A stretch of 64,000 nucleotides of DNA from Bog-473 sp963725895 (lineage in GTDB: Bacteria; Actinomycetota; Acidimicrobiia; Acidimicrobiales; RAAP-2). Shown one piece after another: positions 44,374-53,096 of this stretch. Below the pieces are notes generated by a model. That model had not been told where the DNA came from. It did no database searches and was given only the letters and a program-made list of their open reading frames with translations. Both the position numbers and the translations under genes were made by a program. The stretch is taken from the NCBI GenBank assembly GCA_963725895.1, contig CAVSAJ010000001.1, positions 1,674,001 through 1,738,000 on the forward strand. Reading direction: 5' to 3'. Position 1 is the first letter of the stretch; each line of letters opens with the position of its first letter.

Positions 44374-44975
44374 CCCTCGCTACCAGCGCTGCGTGGCCCT
44401 CGGTTTCGCACCTCGTCGACGGCGGACATGGCGTCGCGCAGCTCCTGGATCCACTCCCCCTCGTGATCGGCGACCAGGCGCACGCACCATGCGAGAGCTT
44501 CGCTTCGGCTGCGGGCGACGCCTGCATTGATCAAGGTGTCGAGCACGCGACGGTCCGCCATACGCAGTCGCGTCATCACGGGAACACCGGCGGTGGTGAA
44601 GAGCGCGGTAGAGCCGCCGCAGACCGCACCCCACGACACAACCCTGCGAAAGGCCGGCTGGGCCTCGTCGGCGATCCGAATACGCGCCCCTCTGCTCTCC
44701 TCACGGAAGCCGCTGATACGGGCCTGTTCGGCCACCCGCACCTCGTCCTCGCTCGCTCCTTCGGGCAGCTGCGGCGCCGCCAAGGTGCCGATGACTTGGA
44801 TCTCGTCGTCATCGATCGCGATGGTCGGGCTGTCCTCGAACCAGGTGGTCGGCACCCGTCCGCTGAACCAGGCACCGATCAGTCGCTCCTGCTCCGGTCC
44901 TGATGGCGGCGGCGTCGTGGTCCGGCGCCGGCCTCGTTGGGGGCCTCGGCGGCCCTCGTGCATTCCTTGCGTCAT
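44370..44975 (-). CDS. Hypothetical protein with putative ribbon-helix-helix C-terminus
   Basis: 201 residues. Arg/Pro-rich N-terminus, then PEQERLIGAWFSGRVPTTWF, SPTIAIDDDEIQVIGTLAAP. The final part, RLRMADRRVLDTLINAGVAR followed by SRSEALAWCVRLVADHEGEW, has a strand-helix-helix look (SRSEALA) like CopG/RHH proteins. Family unknown. Three 8-bp-spaced ATTAC repeats abut the start, possibly its own operator. ATG 44963, 10 nt after TAATAT, is an alternative start. Confidence 0.6.
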   Translation of the reverse strand: MTQGMHEGRRGPQRGRRRTTTPPPSGPEQERLIGAWFSGRVPTTWFEDSPTIAIDDDEIQVIGTLAAPQLPEGASEDEVRVAEQARISGFREESRGARIRIADEAQPAFRRVVSWGAVCGGSTALFTTAGVPVMTRLRMADRRVLDTLINAGVARSRSEALAWCVRLVADHEGEWIQELRDAMSAVDEVRNRGPRSAGSEG

Positions 44976-45000
44976 ATTACGAGATTACATCATTACGTAA
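44976..45000. repeat. Three direct ATTAC repeats at 8-bp spacing in front of the RHH-like gene
   Basis: ATTAC at 44976, 44984 and 44992, then GTAA, an AT-rich island in GC-rich DNA. RHH repressors commonly bind short direct repeats at fixed spacing. On the minus strand it also contains TAATAT (overlapping ATG 44975) as a possible -10 element. Confidence 0.6.
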
Positions 45001-45043
45001 GCGGACGCAAGAGAGCCCGGCTGTCGACGTCGGTCCGTATATG

Positions 45044-45097
45044 TATCCTTCCGAAACTCAGAGATTTAACGAAAGATGTCGACTTATCCTTCGGAAA
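45044..45097. repeat. Two copies of TATCCTTCSGAAA
   Basis: Copies at 45044-45056 and 45085-45097, 41 bp apart, differing only in the central C/G. Each centre is near-palindromic (TTCSGAA). The intergenic segment is AT-rich and lies downstream of a GNAT gene and upstream of the RHH-like gene. Possible regulator sites. Confidence 0.45.
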
Positions 45098-45101
45098 ACC
45101 C

Positions 45102-45605
45102 TCATGTCAATGGCAACTTGAAACCCAGATGCGAAGGCGTGAAGCCCAGTCGTTCGTAGAACCTGTGGGCGTCGGGCCGTTGCAGGTTCGAGGTCAACTG
45201 CACCCTGTAGCAGCCGAGGTCCCGGGCGCGGGAGATTGCAGCGCGGAGGAGCGTGCTGCCCACCCCGCGCCCCCGGCAGTCAGGGTGCACGTGCACGGAC
45301 TCGATCTCGGCGCACAGCCCGCCCCGGGATTGCAGATGACGGAACACGATCAGTTGGCACACGCCGACGACCTCACCGTGCACCTCGGCAACGAGGACGG
45401 CGCCGCCGGCATGGCCGGTCTCCCCCAGTGCCCGTTCGTAGGGGCCGATGTCTGCCGGATTCTCTGCACGTGGCGCTCCGGGGACCGCGCCGAGCGAGAG
45501 TAGCTCGAGCACCCTGCGGAGATCGCCCTGCACGCAGGGTCGAACAACGAGCTCCTGTGACGGAGGTCCTTGGAGGTGCGGAGTGTCAGACGTCACGAAG
45601 GCCAT
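45102..45605 (-). CDS. GNAT-family N-acetyltransferase
   Basis: 167 residues. Acetyl-CoA site in IESVHVHPDCRGRGVGSTLL (RGRGVG), then RVQLTSNLQRPDAHRFYERL, GF, the C-terminal GNAT signature. Substrate unknown. Starts 14 bp after the ferredoxin stop on the same strand, so it is the last gene of the redox operon. Confidence 0.88.
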   Translation of the reverse strand: MAFVTSDTPHLQGPPSQELVVRPCVQGDLRRVLELLSLGAVPGAPRAENPADIGPYERALGETGHAGGAVLVAEVHGEVVGVCQLIVFRHLQSRGGLCAEIESVHVHPDCRGRGVGSTLLRAAISRARDLGCYRVQLTSNLQRPDAHRFYERLGFTPSHLGFKLPLT

Positions 45606-45619
45606 TGTGGCCCCGTCCG

Positions 45620-45829
45620 TCAATGCCCGCCTTTGCGCTCCCGGAGCGTGATGGCGCGACGGGGGCAGTCGCGTACAGCCCGCCGCGCCACCGCGACGAG
45701 CTCGGGCGGCAGCGGCTTGCCGTCCACGATGGGATAGCCCCACTCGTCGAGAGTGATCGCCTCGGGCAGCAGTTCGGCGCAGAAACCGTAGGCATCGCAG
45801 GCCACTGGGTCGATGAGAATCCGTATCAC
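45620..45829 (-). CDS. Small ferredoxin (3Fe-4S/4Fe-4S type)
   Basis: 69 residues. IDPVACDAYGFCAELLPEAI has the C-x5-C pair and RDCPRRAI the third Cys followed by Pro, the pattern of P450-type single-cluster ferredoxins. GTG 45829 overlaps the stop of the NuoF-like gene (GTGA). Probably shuttles electrons for the upstream flavoprotein. Confidence 0.88.
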   Translation of the reverse strand: MIRILIDPVACDAYGFCAELLPEAITLDEWGYPIVDGKPLPPELVAVARRAVRDCPRRAITLRERKGGH

Positions 45830-47118
45830 GCGTGGGTCGCCCTCGCCGGGTTCGGAAAACGCAGCTGGGTGGCGCGGTTCCAATATGGACAGGGCACACC
45901 TTGGGCGTGGGCCCGCACGTCGGTCGCGAAGACGAGGAGCGCGCTCCGAACCAGGTTGACTGCCCCATCGGGGTGACGGCATGCCCCCCTCCCGTTGACC
46001 TCGCGTAGCCGTCGTTCGAGGCGACCCAAGAGATTGGCGTCGACACGCCCACGCGCCAGACGGGTCATGTCGTCGGCGATCGCTGGGAGGCCGTACACGC
46101 ATGGCCCGCACTGCCCTGCACTCTGGCCCGCCAGGTAGTGCGCAATTCGGGCCGACTCAGAGAGTCCGCATGCTTCCTGGCCGAGCACGATGACAATGCC
46201 CACGCCCGCCGTCGCGCCGATGGCACGGAGCGACAGGGATGCATAGGGCGTTGTGAAGTTGTCCTGATCCACCCATGCGCCGCCGTACCCGCCCACAAGG
46301 AGAGCCTGGGGCGGCCCGGTCGGCATGGCACGGCTCGCGATGTCGATGAGTGGTGTCCCTCGGTCGACCTCGACGACGCCCGGATGCTCCACGGCGCCCC
46401 CGATCGTGACGAGCGAGGTTCCAGGATCCTCCACGAGTCCGTGCGCCCGGAAGGCATCGGGTCCGATCCTGGCGATCATGGCGATATGCGCAAGTGTCTC
46501 GGCGTTGTGCACGAGTGCACCCCGGCGGCCCAGACGGAGCGCGGTTCCTTTGTCGGGCCTGAACGACGGGAGTGAGTTCCCAGTCTCCACCCACTGCGCC
46601 AGCGCCGACTCCTCGCCGGCGATGAAGCGGTCAGGCGGACGCAACAGTTCTTCGGGTGCGGCGATCGCGTAGCGTGCGGTTGCCCTTTCGGATATCGCGC
46701 GGGTCACCGAGGCTGCGATCTGGTCGCGCCCTTCGGGCACGCACACGATGATTCTCCGAGCGCCGCTGGCCCCAGCCAACAGCTGGGCCCCGTCGAGCAC
46801 CAGATGTGGTGATCGACTCAGGAGCAACTTGTCCTTGTCGCTCGCGGGCTCACCCTCCATGCCGTTAACCAGGATCGTGCTGTCCGGGCCGGCCGCATGC
46901 ACGACGGCCAGCTTGATCGCGCTCGGAAAGCCGGCGCCCCCCCGGCCGGCCAATCCGGACGCTTCGAGCGCCGAGACGAACGCCTCGCGCCAACCCCGTG
47001 CGCTCGCACCCGGAAACGGCAGAGGCCCCAGTGTGTCAACGTGAGATGCAAGGTCCGTGGGATGCCCCAGCAGCCTGTAGCGGCTGGTGGCCGGGAGCGT
47101 TTCGCTCGGGCTACCCAC
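45826..47118 (-). CDS. NuoF-like NADH-binding flavo-iron-sulfur protein
   Basis: About 430 residues; GTG 47118 has GGAG 6 nt upstream (ATG 47145 is an alternative). GLAGRGGAGFPSAIK and LVNGMEGEPASDKDKLLLSR are the FMN/NADH site of complex I 51-kDa subunits. An SLBB-like middle part follows, then SAGQCGPCVYGLPAIADD and GRGACRHPDG carry the Cys of an N3-type cluster. It is shorter than NuoF and is found with a membrane haem protein, ApbE and ferredoxin, so it likely feeds electrons from NAD(P)H into this pathway. Confidence 0.85.
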   Translation of the reverse strand: MGSPSETLPATSRYRLLGHPTDLASHVDTLGPLPFPGASARGWREAFVSALEASGLAGRGGAGFPSAIKLAVVHAAGPDSTILVNGMEGEPASDKDKLLLSRSPHLVLDGAQLLAGASGARRIIVCVPEGRDQIAASVTRAISERATARYAIAAPEELLRPPDRFIAGEESALAQWVETGNSLPSFRPDKGTALRLGRRGALVHNAETLAHIAMIARIGPDAFRAHGLVEDPGTSLVTIGGAVEHPGVVEVDRGTPLIDIASRAMPTGPPQALLVGGYGGAWVDQDNFTTPYASLSLRAIGATAGVGIVIVLGQEACGLSESARIAHYLAGQSAGQCGPCVYGLPAIADDMTRLARGRVDANLLGRLERRLREVNGRGACRHPDGAVNLVRSALLVFATDVRAHAQGVPCPYWNRATQLRFPNPARATHA

Positions 47119-47734
47119 GACGCGCTCCCGAACGGTCCCGAGCATTGAGTGCCAGATGCTTCGGCGGTATGCCGGGGACCGCTGCGTGCGTGCGCCGCGC
47201 CGACGATTGCAAGGACGCCTCCCGGAGCCGCCAGGCCAGCGCGGCGGCGACGGCGAGAACGCAGACGACACCCAGCGCGATCACCCACGGCTCACGCGCG
47301 TCCGTGCCCATCCCGAATGTGTGGGCCAGGGCGATGGGCCAGCTGAGGTAGGCGAGCCAATGCACGGCGCGCCAGATACCCGGTCGCATCCGAGCCCTGA
47401 GCAGGCTGGTGACGAACACAGCGATCATGAGGTCGAGGGCGATGGCGCCGAGACCGACCCAGAAGGTGCTGTAAGGGGAGGTGAAGGGGACGACGATAGC
47501 GGCCCAACTGATGTCGACATAGGTGTCGATCACGCTCGTCAGCACATGGATCGCGAGGAAGACAACAGCGATCATGGAGACGCGCCGATGGATCTCCTGT
47601 TGCGCGAAGCCAGGCCAGTTCCGCGCTTTGGCGCGTGTCGTCGTGATCAACCCGAGCACCATCGTCAAGGTCAACAACGTGAGCGCCATGATGCCGCTGG
47701 CGCGGGTGGCATACCACAGCGTGGTGGAGTTCAC
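47111..47734 (-). CDS. Ferric-reductase-like transmembrane protein
   Basis: 207 residues with six hydrophobic segments. WYATRASGIMALTLLTLTMV, EIHRRVSMIAVVFLAIHVLT and WRAVHWLAYLSWPIALAHTF place paired His in helices 2-3 and 4, as in b-type haem domains of ferric reductases. It has no FAD/NAD domain of its own; the adjacent NuoF-like protein could fill that part. GTG start overlaps the ApbE stop. Confidence 0.85.
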   Translation of the reverse strand: MNSTTLWYATRASGIMALTLLTLTMVLGLITTTRAKARNWPGFAQQEIHRRVSMIAVVFLAIHVLTSVIDTYVDISWAAIVVPFTSPYSTFWVGLGAIALDLMIAVFVTSLLRARMRPGIWRAVHWLAYLSWPIALAHTFGMGTDAREPWVIALGVVCVLAVAAALAWRLREASLQSSARRTHAAVPGIPPKHLALNARDRSGARRG

Positions 47735-48681
47735 GATGCCGCTCCGGCCGGCCAGCCGTTGACAAAGAAAACCTCACCGTCGGCACGGACGAGGCGGACC
47801 GACTGCTCGAATCTGGTGAGCCTGTCGAGGGCCTGCTCACCCCAGACGACAGCGGCGGTGGTCACAAGGTTCGCCTCGACGCAGCTGGCCCCCGTGGCGG
47901 ACACCAGTACCCAATACGGCTCGGCGCAGTCCCCTGTTCTCGGGTCGATGATGTGATGGACAACGCGCCCGCCGGCCTGCCATGACCGTACAGAGGTCGC
48001 CGAGCTCGCGAGCCCGCCGCGGGTGATGGCGACGACCTGGTCCACGAGCGACGCAGGCGCGCCGGACTCGCGAGCGATACCGATCGACCAGCCATCGGCG
48101 GGAGCGGTCCCGGCGACGGCAACGTCTCCACCGAGGCTGACGAGCGCTCCGCCACCGATGAGGTGCGCGATCCGCTTCGCCGCCCGGTCGGCAGCCAGCG
48201 CCTTCGCGGTGGCGCCGAGATCGAGCCGCACACCGCGAGGGATGCGGACGGTCCGTTCCGCGGGATTGAGCTGCACGTGCGTGTACCCGGCGACGGAACC
48301 AAGTGCTCGAGGCGGCGTCGGCGGACGGGACAGCACGTCGTCGAGATCTGCGTCGTAGCCCAGGGCTGCGAGCGCGTTTCCGACGGTTGGGTCCACCGCG
48401 CCGCCGGTGCGAATTGCGGCGCTGACCGAGATCTCGAGCGCCTCGTAGAGCAGATCACTGATGTGGACGGGATGCCCGGACGCATCGTGAACCCGTTGGA
48501 GCTCCGAGTCGTCGCGAAAGCGGCTACAGGCCTCGTCGATCGCGTCGAGCTCTGCAGCAAGCTCACGTTGGGCGATGTCGGCTGCGTCGGGGTCCTGCAC
48601 TACGACCGTGGCAGTAGTGCCGATGGCCCGGAATGACCGAAGGGTCAGCGCTTGCGCCGGCGGATTCACGGTGGCGGTCAC
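47731..48681 (-). CDS. apbE: FAD:protein FMN transferase (ApbE)
   Basis: 316 residues. GTTATVVVQDPDA, ACSRFRDDSELQRVHD, GVRLDLGATAKALAADRAAK (Mg2+/FAD site), GDVAVAGTAPADGWSIGIAR and the C-terminal HHIIDPRTG are the ApbE hallmarks. ApbE links FMN from FAD to Thr/Ser of extracytoplasmic FMN-binding proteins. Normally such an acceptor sits in the operon; none is obvious here. GTG start overlaps the upstream stop (GTGA). No signal peptide is clear. Confidence 0.93.
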   Translation of the reverse strand: MTATVNPPAQALTLRSFRAIGTTATVVVQDPDAADIAQRELAAELDAIDEACSRFRDDSELQRVHDASGHPVHISDLLYEALEISVSAAIRTGGAVDPTVGNALAALGYDADLDDVLSRPPTPPRALGSVAGYTHVQLNPAERTVRIPRGVRLDLGATAKALAADRAAKRIAHLIGGGALVSLGGDVAVAGTAPADGWSIGIARESGAPASLVDQVVAITRGGLASSATSVRSWQAGGRVVHHIIDPRTGDCAEPYWVLVSATGASCVEANLVTTAAVVWGEQALDRLTRFEQSVRLVRADGEVFFVNGWPAGAAS

Positions 48682-49010
48682 CGAGACGTACCCCCCGAGG
48701 TCACCGTCGGTCTGGCCTGACTGATGATGGGAGCCGACGAATTTCCAGATGAGGTCCCGTAACCGTTCGAAGAGGAGGAAGACGATCCCACCGGTGTCGT
48801 CGTGGTGGTTGCGGAGCCCGACGCGGTCGAGGCGCCAGTCGTCCCTGCTGTTGCGCTGCTACTCGCTCCAGGATGGTCGCGTGCGACGACGATACCGATG
48901 GCGATTGTCGCACCAGTCGCCGCCAGCACGGTGCCGCGGGTCAACGAGCGGAGCCGGGATGCGGTTCTCTCCCGCTCGCGAGGTGGGTTCGGTATGTGGC
49001 TGGCGGTCAC
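48678..49010 (-). CDS. Membrane-anchored Ser/Thr-rich small protein
   Basis: 110 residues. An N-terminal helix (GTVLAATGATIAIGIVVA, residues 27-44) is followed by a Ser/Thr/Gly-rich tail. In actinobacteria the gene at this operon position often encodes a helix, Ser/Thr linker and FMN-binding domain; only helix and linker are present. A TTGAST stretch loosely resembles the ApbE acceptor motif but may be chance. Function unknown. Confidence 0.6.
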   Translation of the reverse strand: MTASHIPNPPRERERTASRLRSLTRGTVLAATGATIAIGIVVARDHPGASSSATAGTTGASTASGSATTTTTPVGSSSSSSNGYGTSSGNSSAPIISQARPTVTSGGTSR

Positions 49011-49180
49011 TGGATGGGGAACCTCTGTGTAGGGATGCCCCTATCCCACCACGTTCAACTCGACATGTTCGCAGCGTCCGCTGTGGGCATGCTGAGACAA
49101 TTGTGCCCCAGAACTGCGGCTAAGAGTCGTCGTCGCCGCTACGATCGCCCGCCCAGGAACATGCGAGCCGAGAGGAGTCG

Positions 49181-50152
49181 ATGTCCCAGGTCAACACGGT
49201 GCGAGGTCCCATCGGCGGTACTGATCTCGGTCGCACCCTGATGCACGAGCACATCTTCGTACTGAGCCCCGAGATCGAGAAGCCCTCCGCCGAGTGGGAC
49301 GAATCGGCCGAGCAGGCTCGGGCGGTGCACAAGCTTCGCGAGCTCAAGGCAGCCGGCATCGACACTCTCGTCGACCTCACGGTCGTTGGGTTGGGCCGCT
49401 ACGTCCCACGCATCGTGTCGATCGCGGAGCAGGTCCCGGAAATCAACGTCGTGATTGCGACCGGTGTCTACACCTACAACGAGGTCCCCATGTACTTCCA
49501 CTTCCGCGGTCCTGGGACCATTCTCGGCGGGCCCGAACCGATGGTTGACCTTTTCGTGCGCGAGATCGAGGAGGGGATCGGGGATACCGGGGTGCGCGCG
49601 GCGATCCTCAAGTGCGCGTCCGATCGTCCCGGCATCACTCCAGGCGTCGAGCGGGTGTTGCGAGCCGTCGCGCGGGCCCACCGGTCCACGGGTGTGCCGA
49701 TCACGACGCACACCCCGACACCGCCCGAACCCTGGGGACTCGAGCAGCAGCGGATCTTCAAAGAAGAGGGCGTTGACCTGACCAGAGTGGTCATCGGCCA
49801 CAGCGGCGGCACCGTCAACACCGACTACCACTTGCGGCTCATCGAGAACGGTTCGTACCTCGGCTTCGATCATTTCGGTCTGCCCGGCATCACGTTGGAA
49901 GAGCGTGTCGATGCTGTCGCACGACTGTGCGAACGAGGGTATGCCGAACGACTGGTCCTGTCGCACGACTCCATGTGTTTCGTCGACTGGTTCCCGCGCT
50001 CGATCATGAACGCTTCGAATGACTGGCGATGGACCTACATCAGCGACACCGTTCTTCCGTCAATGCGCGCCCGAGGAATCGGTGATAGCGACATTGCCCG
50101 CATGCTCGTCGACAACCCTCGCACCATCCTCGAGGGTGGACAGGCCTACTGA
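49181..50152 (+). CDS. Phosphotriesterase-family metal-dependent hydrolase (lactonase-like)
   Basis: 323 residues, TIM barrel. HEH (residues 22-24) and Lys in ILKCASD (near 142) are the bridging metal ligands; THTPT and GHSGGT supply two His and LSHDSM the catalytic Asp. Phosphotriesterase relatives are mostly lactonases in nature. GAGAGGAG precedes the ATG. The next genes encode an acyl-CoA ligase and an enoyl-CoA hydratase, suggesting the hydrolysed product is activated and degraded. Confidence 0.88.
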   Translation: MSQVNTVRGPIGGTDLGRTLMHEHIFVLSPEIEKPSAEWDESAEQARAVHKLRELKAAGIDTLVDLTVVGLGRYVPRIVSIAEQVPEINVVIATGVYTYNEVPMYFHFRGPGTILGGPEPMVDLFVREIEEGIGDTGVRAAILKCASDRPGITPGVERVLRAVARAHRSTGVPITTHTPTPPEPWGLEQQRIFKEEGVDLTRVVIGHSGGTVNTDYHLRLIENGSYLGFDHFGLPGITLEERVDAVARLCERGYAERLVLSHDSMCFVDWFPRSIMNASNDWRWTYISDTVLPSMRARGIGDSDIARMLVDNPRTILEGGQAY

Positions 50153-50177
50153 TGACGCCCTGCCCGCTCCGCTCGCC

Positions 50178-51668
50178 GTGACGGTGCTTCAAACGGAGCT
50201 CATCTCGCAATTGGCCCAGTCGTTCCCCGACGCCGTGGCCTGGCGCAACTTGGCCGACGGCACGGATCTGACACTGGGCACCTGGAACCGGCAGTCCAAT
50301 CGCCTCGCCCGAGGCCTCCGTGAGTTGGGCGTGCAGCGGGGAGACCGCGTCGGGCTTGTCATAAGCAGCGACGAGCCCCTCGAGTGGCTGGCGTCGTACG
50401 TGGCCATCCACAAGGCCCGCGCGGTGGCCGTGCCGCTGCTGACAAGGCTCGGGCCTGCGGAGACGTCGAGCATTCTTCGCCACGCCGGTGCCTCGGTCGT
50501 GATGTGCAGCGAGGTAGGACCAGAAATTCGAGCTTCAGTTGCGACCGTCGTGAGTACGAGGCCCGGAGACACGGTGCAATGGCGTGACCTCCTCAGGGTT
50601 GACGATGGCGACCTCCCGTCCATGCCGGAGCCCGATGACGTCGCAGACGTCATGTACACATCAGGTACCACAGGCAAGCCCAAAGGCGTGGTCGTCTCGC
50701 ACGCCAACCTGGTTGCGGTGGACCGCGTCCCCGCCACCTGGCTTGGATTGGGCTTCCTCACTTCATCGCCCTTTGCGACGACCAGTGGATCATTGCTCGT
50801 GACCGGTCCGCTCCGCGGCGGCCTCTCGGGATGCTTCCTTCCACGGTTCGATGCGGATCGCTGGATCAGCGCTGTCGAGCTCGAGCGCCCCGTTGGCGCC
50901 TTCCTCGTACCAGCCATGGTGGAGCTCATCATCACGAACGCCCGCTTCGACACTGCTGATCTGTCCAGCCTGGCAGCGGTCACTGTCGGAAGCGCGCCGA
51001 TCGCATCGGCAACACTGCGCCGTTTCGGGGCCCGCGTGCCCAACGCGGATGTCCTCTGCGGCTACGGGATGACGGAGTTCGGTGCCGTCACCGCCATGCC
51101 GGTGGGTGACCGTGGCCGACACTTCGGATCGGTCGGGCTCCCCCTTCCTGGTGTCGACGTCCGCATCGTCGGGGCCGACGACGACGCCCCGGGACCAGGG
51201 GAGGTGGGTGAGGTCACGATCCGAGGGACGCGGGCGCCGCGCTCGTACTTCGGCGATCACGACTCGACCGAGCGCACCTGGGTAGACGGTTGGCTGCACA
51301 GTGGCGACCTCGGTTACCTCGACGACGACGGTCATCTCTGGATCGTGGGCCGCCAGAAGGAGATGATCATCCGCGGCGGCCACAATGTCGTGCCCGGAGA
51401 GGTAGAAGCTGCGCTCTACGAACATCCGGCAGTCACAGAAGCTGCAGTCGCAGGGGTCGTCCACCCGGTCCTGGGCGAGGACGTGGCTGCATGGGTCGTG
51501 CTCAAAACGAACGCGTCCACCGATGATCTCCGGTCCTTTCTGCTGGACCGCCTGGCCGACTACAAGGTGCCGCGGCGCATTACCGTGGTCGACGCGCTCC
51601 CACGCAACGAGAGCGGAAAGGTGCGCAAGTCCGAGCTCGTAGCGGGAGAAACGGAAAGCGGAACGTGA
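50178..51668 (+). CDS. AMP-dependent acyl-CoA synthetase/ligase
   Basis: About 496 residues. YTSGTTGKPKGVVVSHANLV is the P-loop, GYGMTEFGAV motif A5, LHSGDLGYLDDDGHLWIVGR, then QKEMIIRGGHN the hinge, and NESGKVRKSEL holds the catalytic Lys. It activates an organic acid to acyl-CoA. GTG 50178 (or 50184) is used; ATG 50152 opens a nine-codon frame that overlaps the PTE stop and ends exactly over this GTG, so an indel at the N-terminus is possible. Confidence 0.92.
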   Translation: MTVLQTELISQLAQSFPDAVAWRNLADGTDLTLGTWNRQSNRLARGLRELGVQRGDRVGLVISSDEPLEWLASYVAIHKARAVAVPLLTRLGPAETSSILRHAGASVVMCSEVGPEIRASVATVVSTRPGDTVQWRDLLRVDDGDLPSMPEPDDVADVMYTSGTTGKPKGVVVSHANLVAVDRVPATWLGLGFLTSSPFATTSGSLLVTGPLRGGLSGCFLPRFDADRWISAVELERPVGAFLVPAMVELIITNARFDTADLSSLAAVTVGSAPIASATLRRFGARVPNADVLCGYGMTEFGAVTAMPVGDRGRHFGSVGLPLPGVDVRIVGADDDAPGPGEVGEVTIRGTRAPRSYFGDHDSTERTWVDGWLHSGDLGYLDDDGHLWIVGRQKEMIIRGGHNVVPGEVEAALYEHPAVTEAAVAGVVHPVLGEDVAAWVVLKTNASTDDLRSFLLDRLADYKVPRRITVVDALPRNESGKVRKSELVAGETESGT

Positions 51669-52507
51669 CGACCAGTTACACCACGTTGACCGTCGAGGAA
51701 ATCGACCGCGTCCGACGGATCACGCTGAACCGTCCTGAGCATCACAATCCGTTGACGCCCCGCAGCGTCCGGGAGGTCCTCGGCGCGGTTGACGAAGCGG
51801 AGAGCGACGCAGGGGTCAGCGTGGTCATCATCCGGAGCACCGGCCCTTCGTTCTCCTCTGGCTACGGCTTTATCGCCGAAGACACGGATCCGGGTGACTT
51901 TGTCCCTCACCATGCGCTGGAGAGCGACGTGTCGGCGATGCTCGCGCTGTCGAGCGGCTGGAGCCGGATCTGGGACTGCGCAGTGCCTGTCATCGCTCAG
52001 GTTCAGGGAAATTGCCTGGCCGGCGGTACCGACCTTGCTCTGCACTGTGACTTCGTCGTCGCGGCAGAAGACGCACGCATCGGCTTTCCGCCCGTGCGTT
52101 CCATGGGCGTTCCTCCAACGCACATGTGGCTGTACAACGTCGGCCCGCAGTGGACCAAGCGACTGCTCTTGACCGGCGACACCATTTCGGGATCCCAGGC
52201 TCGAGAGCTCGGACTGGTCATGGCCACAGCGCCGGCCGATGATCTCGACATCGTCGTCCTCGAGCTCGCCCAGCGGATGGCGCTGATCGGCCGCGACCTG
52301 CTCATCGCCAACAAACGCGTGGTCAACATGGGCATCGAGCTGATGGGCCGTTCCCAACTTCAGCGCTTCGCCGCGCTCAACGACGCCATCGGGCATCAGG
52401 CGCCTGAAGCCCGGGCATTCTCCGAACGCATAACCCAAGTGGGACTGCGTCAGGCGATACGCGAGCGGGACGCACAGTTCGACTCGCCGCGTCAGCCCGA
52501 GAGCTGA
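51665..52507 (+). CDS. Enoyl-CoA hydratase/isomerase family protein
   Basis: 280 residues, crotonase fold. ITLNRPEHHNPLTPRSVREV, SSGYGFIAED and NCLAGGTDLALHCDFVVAAE form the CoA and oxyanion-hole regions. The usual catalytic Glu positions are not evident in FPPVRSMGVPPTHMW, so the exact reaction is uncertain. GTG start overlaps the ligase stop (GTGA). Confidence 0.9.
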   Translation: MTTSYTTLTVEEIDRVRRITLNRPEHHNPLTPRSVREVLGAVDEAESDAGVSVVIIRSTGPSFSSGYGFIAEDTDPGDFVPHHALESDVSAMLALSSGWSRIWDCAVPVIAQVQGNCLAGGTDLALHCDFVVAAEDARIGFPPVRSMGVPPTHMWLYNVGPQWTKRLLLTGDTISGSQARELGLVMATAPADDLDIVVLELAQRMALIGRDLLIANKRVVNMGIELMGRSQLQRFAALNDAIGHQAPEARAFSERITQVGLRQAIRERDAQFDSPRQPES

Positions 52508-52531
52508 GTTTGCGATCGGCCCGCGCGCAGG

Positions 52532-53011
52532 TCAGACGTCCGTCAAAGCGGTCTCGGTGATGCCGAGCGCACGAAGGGTACGGCCCAGGCCAAGAAACGC
52601 CGACAAGCAAATGGTGAGGTCAAAGATCTCGACATCGCTGAACGAGCCACGCAGGCGCTCCACGAAGGCATCGTCGATTCGCGTGTGGTCCGTTGCGAAC
52701 AGCTCCGCATACTCGACGGCGAGTTGCTCCTGCTCTGACAGCTTGGAGCGGTCGATCGACTCGACGGCGCAGTAAAACTCCTCGTCCAGGCCTTGCGCTC
52801 GGACCCTGTCCGCACGAAACGACAGGCAGACAGTGCAGTCGTTGAGTTGGGCAATTCGCATCCGAGCGGCCTCACGCACGCCGACTGGGAGGATGCTCTT
52901 GTTGTAGGCAGCGTCGACGAGACGCGTCGCGGCGTTTCCGAGCTCGGGCTGGAGCGACCAGATCTGCACGGCGTCGCCGCCGTCGCCCGGCGGGATGTCG
53001 AGACGGGCCAT
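52532..53011 (-). CDS. AhpD/CMD-fold protein
   Basis: 159 residues. REAARMRIAQLNDCTVCLSF has the CxxC of AhpD-type alkylhydroperoxidase or carboxymuconolactone decarboxylase relatives; EQEQLAVEYAELFATDHTRI and FSDVEIFDLTICLSAFLGLG follow. The His after CxxC seen in AhpD is replaced here (CTVCLSFR). TAGAGT lies 6 nt before the ATG. Convergent with the hydratase. Confidence 0.85.
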   Translation of the reverse strand: MARLDIPPGDGGDAVQIWSLQPELGNAATRLVDAAYNKSILPVGVREAARMRIAQLNDCTVCLSFRADRVRAQGLDEEFYCAVESIDRSKLSEQEQLAVEYAELFATDHTRIDDAFVERLRGSFSDVEIFDLTICLSAFLGLGRTLRALGITETALTDV

Positions 53012-53096
53012 GACTGAACTCTATGCCAGTATGCGAGCCGGGCATGCGGCGGATCGAGGATTGAAGGTCGGCAACAATCGACGTAAGGATGTAACG

